This document shows, piece after piece, positions 6,452 to 13,720 of a stretch of 18,069 nucleotides of DNA. Position 1 is the stretch's first letter. The number at the start of each line of letters is the position of its first letter. Origin of the DNA: Clostridia bacterium (GTDB lineage: Bacteria > Bacillota > Clostridia > Oscillospirales > Acutalibacteraceae); the NCBI GenBank assembly GCA_900759575.1, contig CAAEVU010000012.1, forward strand, positions 1-18,069, read 5' to 3'. The notes beneath the pieces were generated by a model that was not told where the DNA came from, searched no databases, and saw only the letters and a list, made by a program, of their open reading frames with translations. Both the position numbers and the translations under genes were made by a program.

Positions 6452-8650
6452 ATGTTTGAGAATTTTAGAGTATTTGAAACCGAATTGGCTGGCCGCCCCC
6501 TGGTAGTGGAAACCGGAAAAATGGCTCAGCTGGCCAACGGCGAATGCTTGGTGCGCTATGGGGATACAGTGGTCCACGTGGCGGTCACCGCATCCGCCAA
6601 GCCCCGGGATGGCATCGACTTTTTCCCCCTGTCTATGGACTTTGAGGAAAAACTCTATTCTGTGGGCAAAATCCCCGGTTCGTTCCTGAAGCGGGAAGGC
6701 CGTCCCTCTGAGAAGGCCACCCTCACCTGCCGTATGATCGACCGGCCCATCCGGCCTTTGTTCCCCAAGGATATGCGCAACGACGTGTCCATCGTGTGCA
6801 CTGTCATGTCCGTGGACCAGAACAACTCCCCGGAGATCGCCGCTCTGATCGGCACCTCCATTGCCCTGTCCATTTCCGACATTCCTTGGAACGGCCCCAT
6901 TTCCGGCGTGTCCGTGGGCCTGGTGGACGGTGAGTTTGTCATCAACCCCAACGTTGCTCAGCGGAAAGTTTCCCAGATGGCCGTGACCGTGGCTTCCACC
7001 GACGAGCGGATCGCCATGATCGAAGCCGGCGCCAACGAGGTTTCCGACGAGGATATGTACAACGGCATTATGGCCGGTCACGAAGCCAACCAGAAGATCA
7101 TCGAGTTTATCAAGGAAATGCAGCGGGAGATCGGCAAAGAGAAGTTCTCCTATCCCTCCAATAAGCCCGAGCCCGGCATGTTCGAGGCCATTCGGGACTA
7201 TGCCGAGGACGCTGTTCGGGCGGCTTTGGATACCGACGACAAGAACGTCCGGGATGAGCGCTTGAAGCCCATCTACGAGGATGTGCATGAGCACTTTGCC
7301 GAGGAATATCCCGACCAGGACGCCAAAATCGACGAGTGCCTGTACCTGACCCAGAAATATGTGGTCCGCCGCTGGCTGCTGGACGAGCAGAAGCGTGTGG
7401 ACGGCCGGGGCATGGACCAGATGCGTCCCCTGGCTGCGGAAGTGGGCCTGCTGCCCCGTGTCCACGGTTCCGGTATGTTTACCCGTGGACAGACCCAGGT
7501 GCTTACCGTGGCAACTCTGGGCTCCATCCGGGATAACCAGCTGCTGGACGGCATCGACGAGGAAGAGTCTAAGCGGTATATCCATCACTACAACTTCCCC
7601 TCTTATTCTGTGGGCGAGACCAAGCCCAGCCGGGGTCCAGGCCGCCGGGAGATCGGCCACGGCGCTTTGGCGGAACGGGCTTTGGTGCCTGTGATCCCCA
7701 GCGTGGAGGAGTTCCCCTATACCATCCGCCTGGTGTCCGAAGTGCTGTCCTCCAACGGCTCCACTTCCCAGGCTTCCATCTGCGGTTCCACTCTGGCTCT
7801 GATGGACGCCGGCGTGCCCATCAAGGCCCCTGTGGCGGGCATTTCCTGCGGCCTGATCACCGAGGGCGACCGTTGGATGACCATGGTGGACATCCAGGGC
7901 ATTGAGGACTTCTTCGGCGACATGGACTTTAAGGTGGGCGGTACCAAGAAGGGTATCACCGCCATCCAGATGGACCTGAAGATCCAGGGCCTGACCCCCG
8001 CTATGGTGAAGGAAGCTCTGGAAAAGACCCACAAGGCCCGGAATTATATCATCGACGAAATCCTGTTGAAGGCCATTCCCGAAGTGCGGCCCCAGCTGTC
8101 CAAGTACGCTCCCAAGATGCTGTCCACTGTGATCCCCGTGGACAAGATCCGGGAAGTCATCGGCAGCGGCGGCAAAGTGATCCAGAAGATCTGCGCCGAG
8201 TGCGAGGTCAAGATGGACGTGGAAGAGGACGGCCATGTGTTCATTTCCGGCCTGGATCTGGACAAGTGCCAGCGGGCTTTGGACATTGTGGACACCATCG
8301 TCAACGACCCCGAACCCGGTTCCTACTATAACGGCCGGGTCACCCGCCTGATGGACTTTGGCGCCTTTGTGGAGATCGCCCCCGGCAAAGAGGGCCTGGT
8401 GCATATCTCCCGCCTGGACGTGAAGCGCACCGAGAAAGTCACCGACGTGGTGAACGTGGGCGACATCGTGAAGGTGAAGGTGCTGGAGATCGACGATAAG
8501 GGCAGGCTGAATCTGAGCCGCCGTGACGCCCTCATCGACCTGGACGGCGCTGTGCCGGAGAATGAGATCTCCGATAGCCGTCCTCCCCGCCGGGAACATG
8601 GGGACCGGAACCGTGACCGCCGCCCCCGCCGGGAGCATCACGATAAGTAA
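6452..8650 (+). CDS. pnp: Polyribonucleotide nucleotidyltransferase (PNPase)
   Basis: PNPase degrades RNA 3' to 5' by phosphorolysis and can add tails in reverse; it works as a trimer in the cytoplasm. The 732-residue protein has the full domain set. The first RNase PH domain starts ETELAGRPLVVETGKMAQLANG and includes RPIRPLFPKDMRND. A helical linker follows, then the catalytic second RNase PH domain (RGPGRREIGHGALAERAL, FFGDMDFKVGGTKKGITA). The KH domain begins around residue 568 (VIGSGGKVIQ) and the S1 domain around 625 (GRVTRLMDFGAFVEI, EGLVHISRL). The tail is rich in R, D, E and H. ATG 6452 is chosen for GAGAAAGGA upstream and because the protein begins where the family does. An in-frame TTG at 6380 falls inside the leader stem-loop. 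Confidence 0.98.
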   Translation: MFENFRVFETELAGRPLVVETGKMAQLANGECLVRYGDTVVHVAVTASAKPRDGIDFFPLSMDFEEKLYSVGKIPGSFLKREGRPSEKATLTCRMIDRPIRPLFPKDMRNDVSIVCTVMSVDQNNSPEIAALIGTSIALSISDIPWNGPISGVSVGLVDGEFVINPNVAQRKVSQMAVTVASTDERIAMIEAGANEVSDEDMYNGIMAGHEANQKIIEFIKEMQREIGKEKFSYPSNKPEPGMFEAIRDYAEDAVRAALDTDDKNVRDERLKPIYEDVHEHFAEEYPDQDAKIDECLYLTQKYVVRRWLLDEQKRVDGRGMDQMRPLAAEVGLLPRVHGSGMFTRGQTQVLTVATLGSIRDNQLLDGIDEEESKRYIHHYNFPSYSVGETKPSRGPGRREIGHGALAERALVPVIPSVEEFPYTIRLVSEVLSSNGSTSQASICGSTLALMDAGVPIKAPVAGISCGLITEGDRWMTMVDIQGIEDFFGDMDFKVGGTKKGITAIQMDLKIQGLTPAMVKEALEKTHKARNYIIDEILLKAIPEVRPQLSKYAPKMLSTVIPVDKIREVIGSGGKVIQKICAECEVKMDVEEDGHVFISGLDLDKCQRALDIVDTIVNDPEPGSYYNGRVTRLMDFGAFVEIAPGKEGLVHISRLDVKRTEKVTDVVNVGDIVKVKVLEIDDKGRLNLSRRDALIDLDGAVPENEISDSRPPRREHGDRNRDRRPRREHHDK

Positions 8651-8663
8651 ACGGGAAATAACT

Positions 8664-8902
8664 TAAAAGTTTTTGGGGCGCCTTTTTTCAAAAAGGCGCG
8701 ACCTTAAAAACGGCGAAGCCGGCAAAGAAAACCAGTGCCGCAAGCCGCACGCGCCCAACGGGCGATAGGCTAAGGCACGGCCGGTTTCATCGCGGTAACA
8801 AAAGGACATCTGAGCGAAAAACTCAGGTGTCCTTTTTCAGTACGCCAAAAGAGGCCCGCTGCCCGATTCTGCCACCCTGCGGGCGCACTTCAAAAACTTT
8901 TA
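8664..8902. repeat. Repeat element copy 3, diverged and inverted
   Basis: A perfect 12-bp inverted repeat bounds this stretch: TAAAAGTTTTTG (8664-8675) and CAAAAACTTTTA (8891-8902). Just inside the left end is a 10-bp stem with a 2-nt loop (8678-8699, GCGCCTTTTT with AAAAAGGCGC). Copies 1 and 2 have their equivalent hairpin just inside the right end, so this copy lies in the opposite orientation. The interior is different from both. It contains a strong terminator at 8801-8837 and a GCCCGC/GCGGGC pair (8854-8884). It occupies most of the 333-bp pnp to SCP2-gene gap, in which I see no gene. Confidence 0.6.
8801..8837 (+). terminator. Rho-independent terminator after pnp
   Basis: A 14-bp stem (8801-8814 with 8822-8835, one T-G pair) with loop CGAAAAA is followed by T's to 8837. 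This is a strong intrinsic terminator, about 150 bases after the pnp stop and inside repeat copy 3. It ends the infB-pnp cluster. Confidence 0.88.
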
Positions 8903-8915
8903 CGTCACGTTTCCG

Positions 8916-8944
8916 TTGTATTCCACAGGCCGATATGGTAACAT
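8916..8944 (+). promoter_or_regulatory. Candidate promoter for the SCP2 gene and mnmA
   Basis: TTGTAT (8916-8921), a 17-base spacer, TAACAT (8939-8944), with TGG directly before the -10 hexamer (extended -10 form). It lies after the pnp terminator and about 40 bases before the next start codon. Confidence 0.5.
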
Positions 8945-8983
8945 GGTACTGTAATTCTAAATTAGGGAAAAGGAGCGATTTCC

Positions 8984-9304
8984 ATGACGTTTCAAGAGTA
9001 TTTCCAGCAAGTAAAAGACCGTTTTATGGGCGCCGATGTGTCCAATGTGTCTGACCCTACCCGGATTCAGATCAATATCACCGGAGAAGCCGCCGGTACC
9101 TTCTATGTGGAAATCAAAGGCGGAAACCTCTCCATTGAGCCCTATGAGTACCACGACCGGGATGTGGAATTGACCATTTCCGATGAGAATTTCTGGAAGA
9201 TCGTCAATAAAAAGCTGGACCCGGTGGCCGCGTTTACCTTTGGCAAGCTGAAAGCCCAGGGAGATTTGGGAAAAGCCCTGGAATTGAAAAAACTGATCAA
9301 GTGA
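8984..9304 (+). CDS. SCP2 sterol-binding domain protein (small, stand-alone)
   Basis: The 106-residue protein consists of a single SCP2-type fold. An N-terminal helix (TFQEYFQQVKDRFMG) is followed by strands IQINITG and GTFYVEIKGGNLSI. The typical C-terminal half follows, with DVELTISDENFWKIVNKKLDPVAAFTFGKLKAQGDLGKALELKKL; the GKLKxxGD stretch is the most characteristic part. The fold has a hydrophobic pocket that binds lipids or acyl chains in other proteins. Bacterial single-domain versions have no settled function, so no ligand is proposed. There is no signal peptide. AAAAGGAG (8968-8975) precedes the ATG by eight bases. The mnmA start follows 26 bases after the stop, so the two genes are probably one transcript. 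Confidence 0.85.
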   Translation: MTFQEYFQQVKDRFMGADVSNVSDPTRIQINITGEAAGTFYVEIKGGNLSIEPYEYHDRDVELTISDENFWKIVNKKLDPVAAFTFGKLKAQGDLGKALELKKLIK

Positions 9305-9330
9305 AAGTTTCAACAGAAAGGAGCACGCCT

Positions 9331-10428
9331 GTGGAGAAAAAAGCCCTGATCGCCATGAGCGGCGGCGTGGATTCCAGTGTAGCGGCCCTGCTCTGTCAGG
9401 AGGCGGGCTATGACTGCATGGGCGTCACTTTGGCGCTGACAAATAACGAAGATCGGGGGATTCCCCGGGAAAAGACTTGCTGTTCGGTGGACGACGTGGC
9501 CGACGCCCGCAGTGTGGCCTTTCGCCTGGGAATGCCCTTTTACGTGTTCAATTTTAAGGACGCCTTCCGCCGGGAAGTGATGGACCGGTTTGTCCAGGCT
9601 TACGAGCGGGGAGAGACGCCCAACCCCTGCGTGGACTGCAACCGGTACATCAAGTTTGAAAAGCTGATGCGCCGTGGGGAGGAGATCGGTTACCCCTATG
9701 TGGCCACAGGCCACTATGCGCGGGTGGAGCAGGACCCGGAAACCGGCCGGTGGCTGCTGAAAAAGGGCCTGGACCCCCAAAAGGACCAAAGCTACATGCT
9801 CTATTCTCTGACCCAGTGGGAGCTTTCCCGGCTGCTGCTGCCTTTGGGGGGCATGACAAAAGAGCGTGTGCGGGAGTTGGCGGAGGAACACGACTTTGTC
9901 AACGCCAGAAAGCGGGACAGCCAGGATATTTGCTTTGTGCCCGATGGGGATTACGCCTCCTTTATCCGCCGCTGGGAGAGCCAGAAGGGCAGCCCCAAGG
10001 AGTTCCCGCCCGGGGAATTTGTGGGCACGGAGGGCCAGGTCTACGGCCAGCACAAAGGGATCATCCACTATACCGTGGGCCAGCGGAAAGGACTGGGATT
10101 GTCCTTCCCCCAGCCCATGTACGTGTGCAAGATCGACACAGAGAAAAACCAGGTGGTGCTTGGCAAACAGGAGGAACTTTTCTCCCGGGAAGTGACTGCC
10201 CGGGACATCAATTTGATTTCCCAGGAGCGGATCGATACCCCTCTGCGGGTGAAAGCCCGGGTGCGGTACCGCCAGATGGAGCAGCCCGCCACCGCCATCC
10301 AGACGGGGCCGGACGAATTGCAAGTGATTTTTGACGAGCCACAGCGGGCCATTACACCGGGACAGTCCCTGGTGCTGTACGATGGGGATACCGTTGTGGG
10401 CGGCGGGAAGATCGTGCCGGGCATCTGA
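9331..10428 (+). CDS. mnmA: tRNA-specific 2-thiouridylase MnmA
   Basis: MnmA adenylates and thiolates U34 of Lys, Glu and Gln tRNAs. The 365-residue protein has the PP-loop SGGVDSS (10-16), TPNPCVDCNRYIKFEKL with Cys100 and Cys103, and GHYARVE. It also has DQSYMLYSL, the second catalytic-region cysteine in RDSQDICFVPDGDY (Cys201), and a C-terminal beta domain ending in ITPGQSLVLYDGD. The GTG at 9331 is preferred over the GTG at 9301: AAAGGAG (9316-9322) lies eight bases upstream, and the protein then begins like its relatives. Cys103 and Cys201 match the E. coli catalytic pair. Cys100 makes a CxxC plus C pattern, where E. coli has Asp at that position. It follows the SCP2 gene and precedes proB by 78 bases. 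Confidence 0.96.
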   Translation: MEKKALIAMSGGVDSSVAALLCQEAGYDCMGVTLALTNNEDRGIPREKTCCSVDDVADARSVAFRLGMPFYVFNFKDAFRREVMDRFVQAYERGETPNPCVDCNRYIKFEKLMRRGEEIGYPYVATGHYARVEQDPETGRWLLKKGLDPQKDQSYMLYSLTQWELSRLLLPLGGMTKERVRELAEEHDFVNARKRDSQDICFVPDGDYASFIRRWESQKGSPKEFPPGEFVGTEGQVYGQHKGIIHYTVGQRKGLGLSFPQPMYVCKIDTEKNQVVLGKQEELFSREVTARDINLISQERIDTPLRVKARVRYRQMEQPATAIQTGPDELQVIFDEPQRAITPGQSLVLYDGDTVVGGGKIVPGI

Positions 10429-10484
10429 AAAGCAGATTGCCTCAGGCGGGGGAAGTACGAAGAATTTTTGGGGAAAGAAAGGGG

Positions 10485-10501
10485 CCGGGCGCAGCCCGGA
10501 G
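10485..10501 (+). promoter_or_regulatory. Hairpin over the proB ribosome binding site
   Basis: CCGGGC (10485-10490) pairs with GCCCGG (10494-10499) around GCA. The only Shine-Dalgarno close to the proB ATG, GGAG (10498-10501), begins in the 3' arm. A second purine-rich site, AAAGAAAGGGG (10474-10484), ends directly before the hairpin, so the stem may either hide the near site or bring the far one closer. Confidence 0.4.
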
Positions 10502-10506
10502 AAACT

Positions 10507-11298
10507 ATGGAGCTGAAAGACGCGGAAATCATTGTGGTCAAGGTGGGCACCTCCACCTTGACCTATGAAAACGGAAAGGTGAACCTGGGGCGTATGGAGC
10601 AGCTGTGCCGCACCCTCTCGGATCTGCAAAATTCCGGGAAACGGTTGGTGCTGGTGTCCTCAGGGGCCATCGGCGTGGGCATGGGGAAGCTGGGGCTTCT
10701 CCATCGTCCGGAAGAGACGGAGAAAAAGCAGGCGCTGGCGGCCATTGGCCAGTGCGAGCTCATGTTTTTATACGACAAATTCTTTGGGGAATACAATCAC
10801 ACAGTGGCCCAGGTACTGCTTACCGCCGATGTGGTGGACGAGGACCGGAGCCGCCGGAACGTACAGAACACCTTTGGGGAGCTGCTTTCCATGGGGGTGA
10901 TCCCGGTGGTCAACGAAAACGACACGGTGGAGACCAGCGAATTGGAAGGCAAGAACTTCGGAGACAACGACACCTTGTCCGCTGTGGTAGCGGGGCTTTG
11001 CGGCGCCCAGGGATTGGTGATCCTCACGGATATTGACGGCTTATATGACGGGGACCCCAAGAAGAATCCGGAAGCCAAGCGGATCTCCCGGGTGGAGAAG
11101 ATCACCCCGGAGATCGAAGCGCTGGCAGGCGGGGCAGGTTCCTCCCGGGGCACGGGAGGAATGGCCACCAAGCTGAAAGCCGCCCGCATGGCGGTGGAAC
11201 AAGGGATTCCCATGGCCATTGTGTCCGGCAGTGATCCCCAAAGTTTGTATCGCCTGCTCCACGGGGAAGACATCGGCACCGTGTTTCCAGCAGGCTGA
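10507..11298 (+). CDS. proB: Glutamate 5-kinase
   Basis: ProB phosphorylates glutamate to gamma-glutamyl phosphate, the first and usually proline-inhibited step of proline synthesis. The 263-residue product is one amino-acid-kinase domain, with KVGTSTL (12-18) for phosphate binding, VLVSSGAIGVGM, VNENDTV and FGDNDTLSA for glutamate binding, and TDIDGLYDGDP plus GGMATKLKAA for nucleotide binding. It lacks the C-terminal PUA domain of the E. coli enzyme (367 residues). The stop follows a complete kinase domain, so this looks like the short natural form and not a truncation. ATG 10507 is chosen over the in-frame TTG at 10468, which would add residues not seen in the family. proA follows after a structured 294-bp gap. 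Confidence 0.96.
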   Translation: MELKDAEIIVVKVGTSTLTYENGKVNLGRMEQLCRTLSDLQNSGKRLVLVSSGAIGVGMGKLGLLHRPEETEKKQALAAIGQCELMFLYDKFFGEYNHTVAQVLLTADVVDEDRSRRNVQNTFGELLSMGVIPVVNENDTVETSELEGKNFGDNDTLSAVVAGLCGAQGLVILTDIDGLYDGDPKKNPEAKRISRVEKITPEIEALAGGAGSSRGTGGMATKLKAARMAVEQGIPMAIVSGSDPQSLYRLLHGEDIGTVFPAG

Positions 11299-11592
11299 GC
11301 CTGCATCCAAGCCGCGGGGCCGTGCGCTGCGCTTACTTCCAGCGCAGGAAACCGATGGCGCGCTGTCCGCGGGATTTGACTGTGTGGGGTCTGTGCCCTG
11401 GTGTTTTTGCCGTGAATCTGTCGGCGCGGACGCGCATTGACGCTCAGCACAGCGCGCAGCGAAGCAAGCCGCCCAATGCGCGACTCGCCTGGGGGTGCAA
11501 CCCCCGCGGACGCGCGCTGCTGTCCCACGCAGGCGGGGCGTTAAGCCGCCGCGTATATCTTAGAACAGGAAGGCGGGGGAAGGAGAATAAAA
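11299..11592 (+). other. GC-rich structured proB-proA gap, no gene seen
   Basis: This 294-bp stretch has no coding frame with a recognisable product. It is rich in GCGC and holds several inverted repeats: CTGCGC (11327-11332) with GCGCAG (11342-11347), GCGCGCTGT (11358-11366) with ACAGCGCGC (11450-11458), and GGGGGT (11491-11496) with ACCCCC (11500-11505). A GGCGG/CCGCC pair lies near 11532-11552. No T-run follows any of them. AAGGAG at 11580-11585 serves proA. It does not share the ends of the repeat family elsewhere in the window. A decayed element or an RNA structure between the two proline genes is possible. Confidence 0.5.
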
Positions 11593-12831
11593 ATGACATT
11601 GGAAGAGATGGGCAAGCGGGCGAAAGCCGCGGCCCGGAAGCTGGCAACCGCCGGCAAAGGAAAAGAAGAGGCGCTGCTCCACGGAGGGGAAGCCCTGTGG
11701 GAGCGCCGGGAAGAGATCCTGGCCGCCAACGCTCTGGACGTGGAAGCCGGGAGAGAGCGGGGCATGACCCAAGCCCTGTTGGACCGCCTGACCCTGACAG
11801 AAGAGCGGATCAAGGACATGGCCAAAGCGGTGGAGGACGTGGCCAAAGCCCCGGACCCGGTGGGGAAAGTCCTGTCCGGCGGGGTTTTGGAAAACGGATT
11901 GAAAATTCAGAAAGTCACCGTGCCCCTGGGGGTCATCGGCATCATTTATGAGGCCCGGCCCAACGTCACCAGCGACGCGGCGGCTCTGTGCCTGAAAGCG
12001 GGGAACACAGTGATCCTTCGGGGCGGCAAGGAAGCGTTCCGCTCCAACCAGGCGGTGACCAAAGTCCTGCGGGACGCTTTGGAAGAGCGGGGCTTGCCTG
12101 CCGACTGCGTCCAGCTGGTGGAGGATACCAGCCGCCAGTCCGCCCAAGAGCTGATGACCTTGACCGATTATCTGGATGTGCTCATCCCCCGGGGCGGGGC
12201 GGGGCTGATCCGGTCGGTGAAGGAAAACGCCCGTGTGCCGGTGATCGAGACCGGGGTGGGCAACTGCCATGTGTACGTGGACGCCTCCGCCCAGGTGGAC
12301 ATGGCGGCGAACATCGTCTATAACGCCAAAACTTCCCGGCCTTCCGTGTGCAATGCCATGGAGACCTTGCTGGTCCATCAGGACATCGCGGAAAAGGCCC
12401 TGCCTGCCATTAAAGCAAAGCTGGACCAGAAGCAGGTGGAGCTCCGGGGCTGTGAGCGGACACGGGCCATCCTGCCCGGGATCAAGGCCGCCGAAGAAGC
12501 GGATTGGGAAACGGAATACCTGGACTATATTTTGGCGGTGCGGGTGGTGGATTCTTTGGACCAGGCGCTGGAGCATATCGCCCGGTATTCCACAGGCCAC
12601 AGCGAGTGCATCGTCACGGAGAATTACTCCAACGCCCAGCGGTTTTTGAACGAGGTGGACAGCGCCGCCGTGTATGTCAACGCTTCCACCCGGTTTACCG
12701 ACGGGGGCCAGTTCGGCCTGGGGGCGGAGATCGGCATCTCTACCCAGAAGCTCCATGCGCGGGGCCCTATGGGGCTGGAACAGCTGACCTCCTATAAGTT
12801 TTTGATCGAAGGAAGCGGCCAGGTGCGGTAA
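11593..12831 (+). CDS. proA: Glutamate-5-semialdehyde dehydrogenase (gamma-glutamyl phosphate reductase)
   Basis: ProA reduces gamma-glutamyl phosphate with NADPH to glutamate semialdehyde, which cyclises to pyrroline-5-carboxylate. The 412-residue protein covers the whole family. It shows VPLGVIGIIYEARPNVTSDAAALCLKAGN in the cofactor region, LIPRGGAGLIR, VPVIETGVGNCHVYVD, the catalytic cysteine in SRPSVCNAMETLLVH (Cys253), and the late STRFTDGGQFGLGAEIGIST and ARGPMGLEQLTSYKF blocks. The start has AAGGAG seven bases upstream. It is the partner of proB; the third enzyme (ProC) is not in this window. A two-sided terminator follows. Confidence 0.97.
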   Translation: MTLEEMGKRAKAAARKLATAGKGKEEALLHGGEALWERREEILAANALDVEAGRERGMTQALLDRLTLTEERIKDMAKAVEDVAKAPDPVGKVLSGGVLENGLKIQKVTVPLGVIGIIYEARPNVTSDAAALCLKAGNTVILRGGKEAFRSNQAVTKVLRDALEERGLPADCVQLVEDTSRQSAQELMTLTDYLDVLIPRGGAGLIRSVKENARVPVIETGVGNCHVYVDASAQVDMAANIVYNAKTSRPSVCNAMETLLVHQDIAEKALPAIKAKLDQKQVELRGCERTRAILPGIKAAEEADWETEYLDYILAVRVVDSLDQALEHIARYSTGHSECIVTENYSNAQRFLNEVDSAAVYVNASTRFTDGGQFGLGAEIGISTQKLHARGPMGLEQLTSYKFLIEGSGQVR

Positions 12832-12855
12832 GGCCTGTCCGCCTGTATAGAAAAG

Positions 12856-12906
12856 CAGGGGCGAGCGTCTCGCGGAGAACCGCGGACGTTGGCCCCTGGC
12901 GGTTTT
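12856..12906. terminator. Two-sided terminator between proA and the small-gene operon
   Basis: CAGGGGC (12856-12862) pairs with GCCCCTG (12892-12898), CGTC with GACG, and CGCGG (12871-12875) with CCGCG around an AGAA loop. TTTT (12903-12906) follows on the + strand, and the AAAA at 12851-12854 gives TTTT on the minus strand. It can serve proA and the convergent minus-strand genes. Confidence 0.65.
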
Positions 12907-12913
12907 GCCCCGG

Positions 12914-13234
12914 TCACATCAGCAGGAACATCAGGGCAAACAACAGCTCCTGATTTTTCTCGTCCCCGCTGAGCAGAAGCAGCAGCGCTAAAATAATGGT
13001 CCGTTCCTTGTCCTGGAAAAAAGCGTTTAAAAGGCTTCCCTCCTCCTGAGAGGCGGGTTGGGCCGCCAGCTCCGGTTCCGGCTCCTTTTGGACCGGTTCC
13101 GGGGCAGGCTGCTGGGGAGGGGGTTCTTTCGGTGACCTGCGGGGCGGCGGTATGTGGGCCCTGGCCTGCATCTCCCGGGCCCGGCGGGCCGCTTCTTCCC
13201 GCAGCTTGTTCATGTTCATGTCCAAGTCTGCCAT
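12914..13234 (-). CDS. Small proline-rich protein with paired C-terminal hydrophobic segments, unknown function
   Basis: I do not recognise this 106-residue protein as a named family. It has three parts. Residues 1-27 are a charged helix with many R, E and A (KLREEAARRAREMQARA). Residues 28-65 form a linker of about one-third proline plus E, Q and K. Residues 66-106 are strongly hydrophobic, with TIILALLLLLSG (79-90), a polar turn DEKNQ (91-95), then ELLFALMFLLM to the last residue. The two hydrophobic stretches are short (about 10 residues) for full membrane spans; they could form a re-entrant hairpin or a self-associating amphipathic pair. It is the last of three minus-strand genes, 15 bases after the previous stop. 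The site AGAAGGGGGG precedes its ATG. Confidence 0.7.
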   Translation of the reverse strand: MADLDMNMNKLREEAARRAREMQARAHIPPPRRSPKEPPPQQPAPEPVQKEPEPELAAQPASQEEGSLLNAFFQDKERTIILALLLLLSGDEKNQELLFALMFLLM

Positions 13235-13249
13235 GGGTCCGCCCCCCTT

Positions 13250-13687
13250 CTACAGCAGTCCGGACAACAGCCCGGAAAATACGCCGCTCTCTTTCAGCAA
13301 GGGCAGCAGGCGCAGCATCTGCAAGATCTGAATGGCTTCATCCACCTTTTTTTGCCGCTGCTCCCCCAAAAGGGGACGCAGGGCCCGAAGCAGCCGGGTG
13401 GCGTCGTCCTCCCGGTTGGCTTGGCTCAAAAGGGGCATGAGCCGGGTCATCAGGGACAGGGCTTGGGGCGTTGCCCCGGCTAGGGCGTTCTCATTGGAAG
13501 AGGGCTGGGAAAGCCCCCCTCCCAATGCCCCCAGCAGAGAGGATAAATCCGGGCCGGAGGAAGCCGGGGCCGCCGGGGGAGGCGTTTCCCCCTGGCCGTT
13601 CCCCAGGGAGCGCAGCAGCCCCTGAAGCTGCCCCATGGCCTGTGGGTCGGAGAGGATATTTTGGATCTGTTGGTTTAAATCGTCCAT
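13250..13687 (-). CDS. Helical small protein with LSDP motif, unknown function
   Basis: The 145-residue product is not assigned to a named family. Residues 1-29 (MDDLNQQIQNILSDPQAMGQ, then LQGLLRSLG) form a helix with an LSDP turn. A low-complexity G, P, S and A stretch follows, to about residue 70. The remainder is predicted helical with leucine-rich amphipathic patterns, including LMTRLMPLLSQANREDDATR, LLRALRPLLGEQRQKKVDEA and LRLLPLLKESGVFSGLLSGLL. The LRALRPLLGE and LRLLPLLKESG parts look like conserved cores, not random sequence. No signal peptide is seen. It is the middle gene of three; AAAGGGG lies upstream of its ATG. Its N-terminal LSDPxA segment resembles the C-terminal part of the preceding gene product. 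Confidence 0.72.
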   Translation of the reverse strand: MDDLNQQIQNILSDPQAMGQLQGLLRSLGNGQGETPPPAAPASSGPDLSSLLGALGGGLSQPSSNENALAGATPQALSLMTRLMPLLSQANREDDATRLLRALRPLLGEQRQKKVDEAIQILQMLRLLPLLKESGVFSGLLSGLL

Positions 13688-13720
13688 GGAAGCGCCCCTT
13701 TCTTTTCCGGCGGGCCGGGT

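Noticed and set aside
6383..8641. A 752-codon open frame on the minus strand opposite pnp
   Set aside because: It mirrors the pnp gene, is rich in H, G, L and V as expected from antisense of C-ending codons, and shows no family motif. PNPase on the + strand is certain.
8827..9054. A 75-codon + strand frame across the SCP2 gene start
   Set aside because: It begins in the pnp terminator, overlaps the promoter and the SCP2 gene in another frame, and has no motif.
9310..10629. A 439-codon minus-strand open frame opposite mnmA and the start of proB
   Set aside because: Composition typical of antisense of a GC-rich gene; no motif.
11322..11951. A 209-codon + strand frame starting in the proB-proA gap
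   Set aside because: It runs into proA in another frame, is R/G/P-rich and lacks homology-like patterns. I treat the gap as non-coding.
11560..12756. A 398-codon minus-strand open frame opposite proA
   Set aside because: Antisense shadow of proA; no ribosome binding site or family signature.
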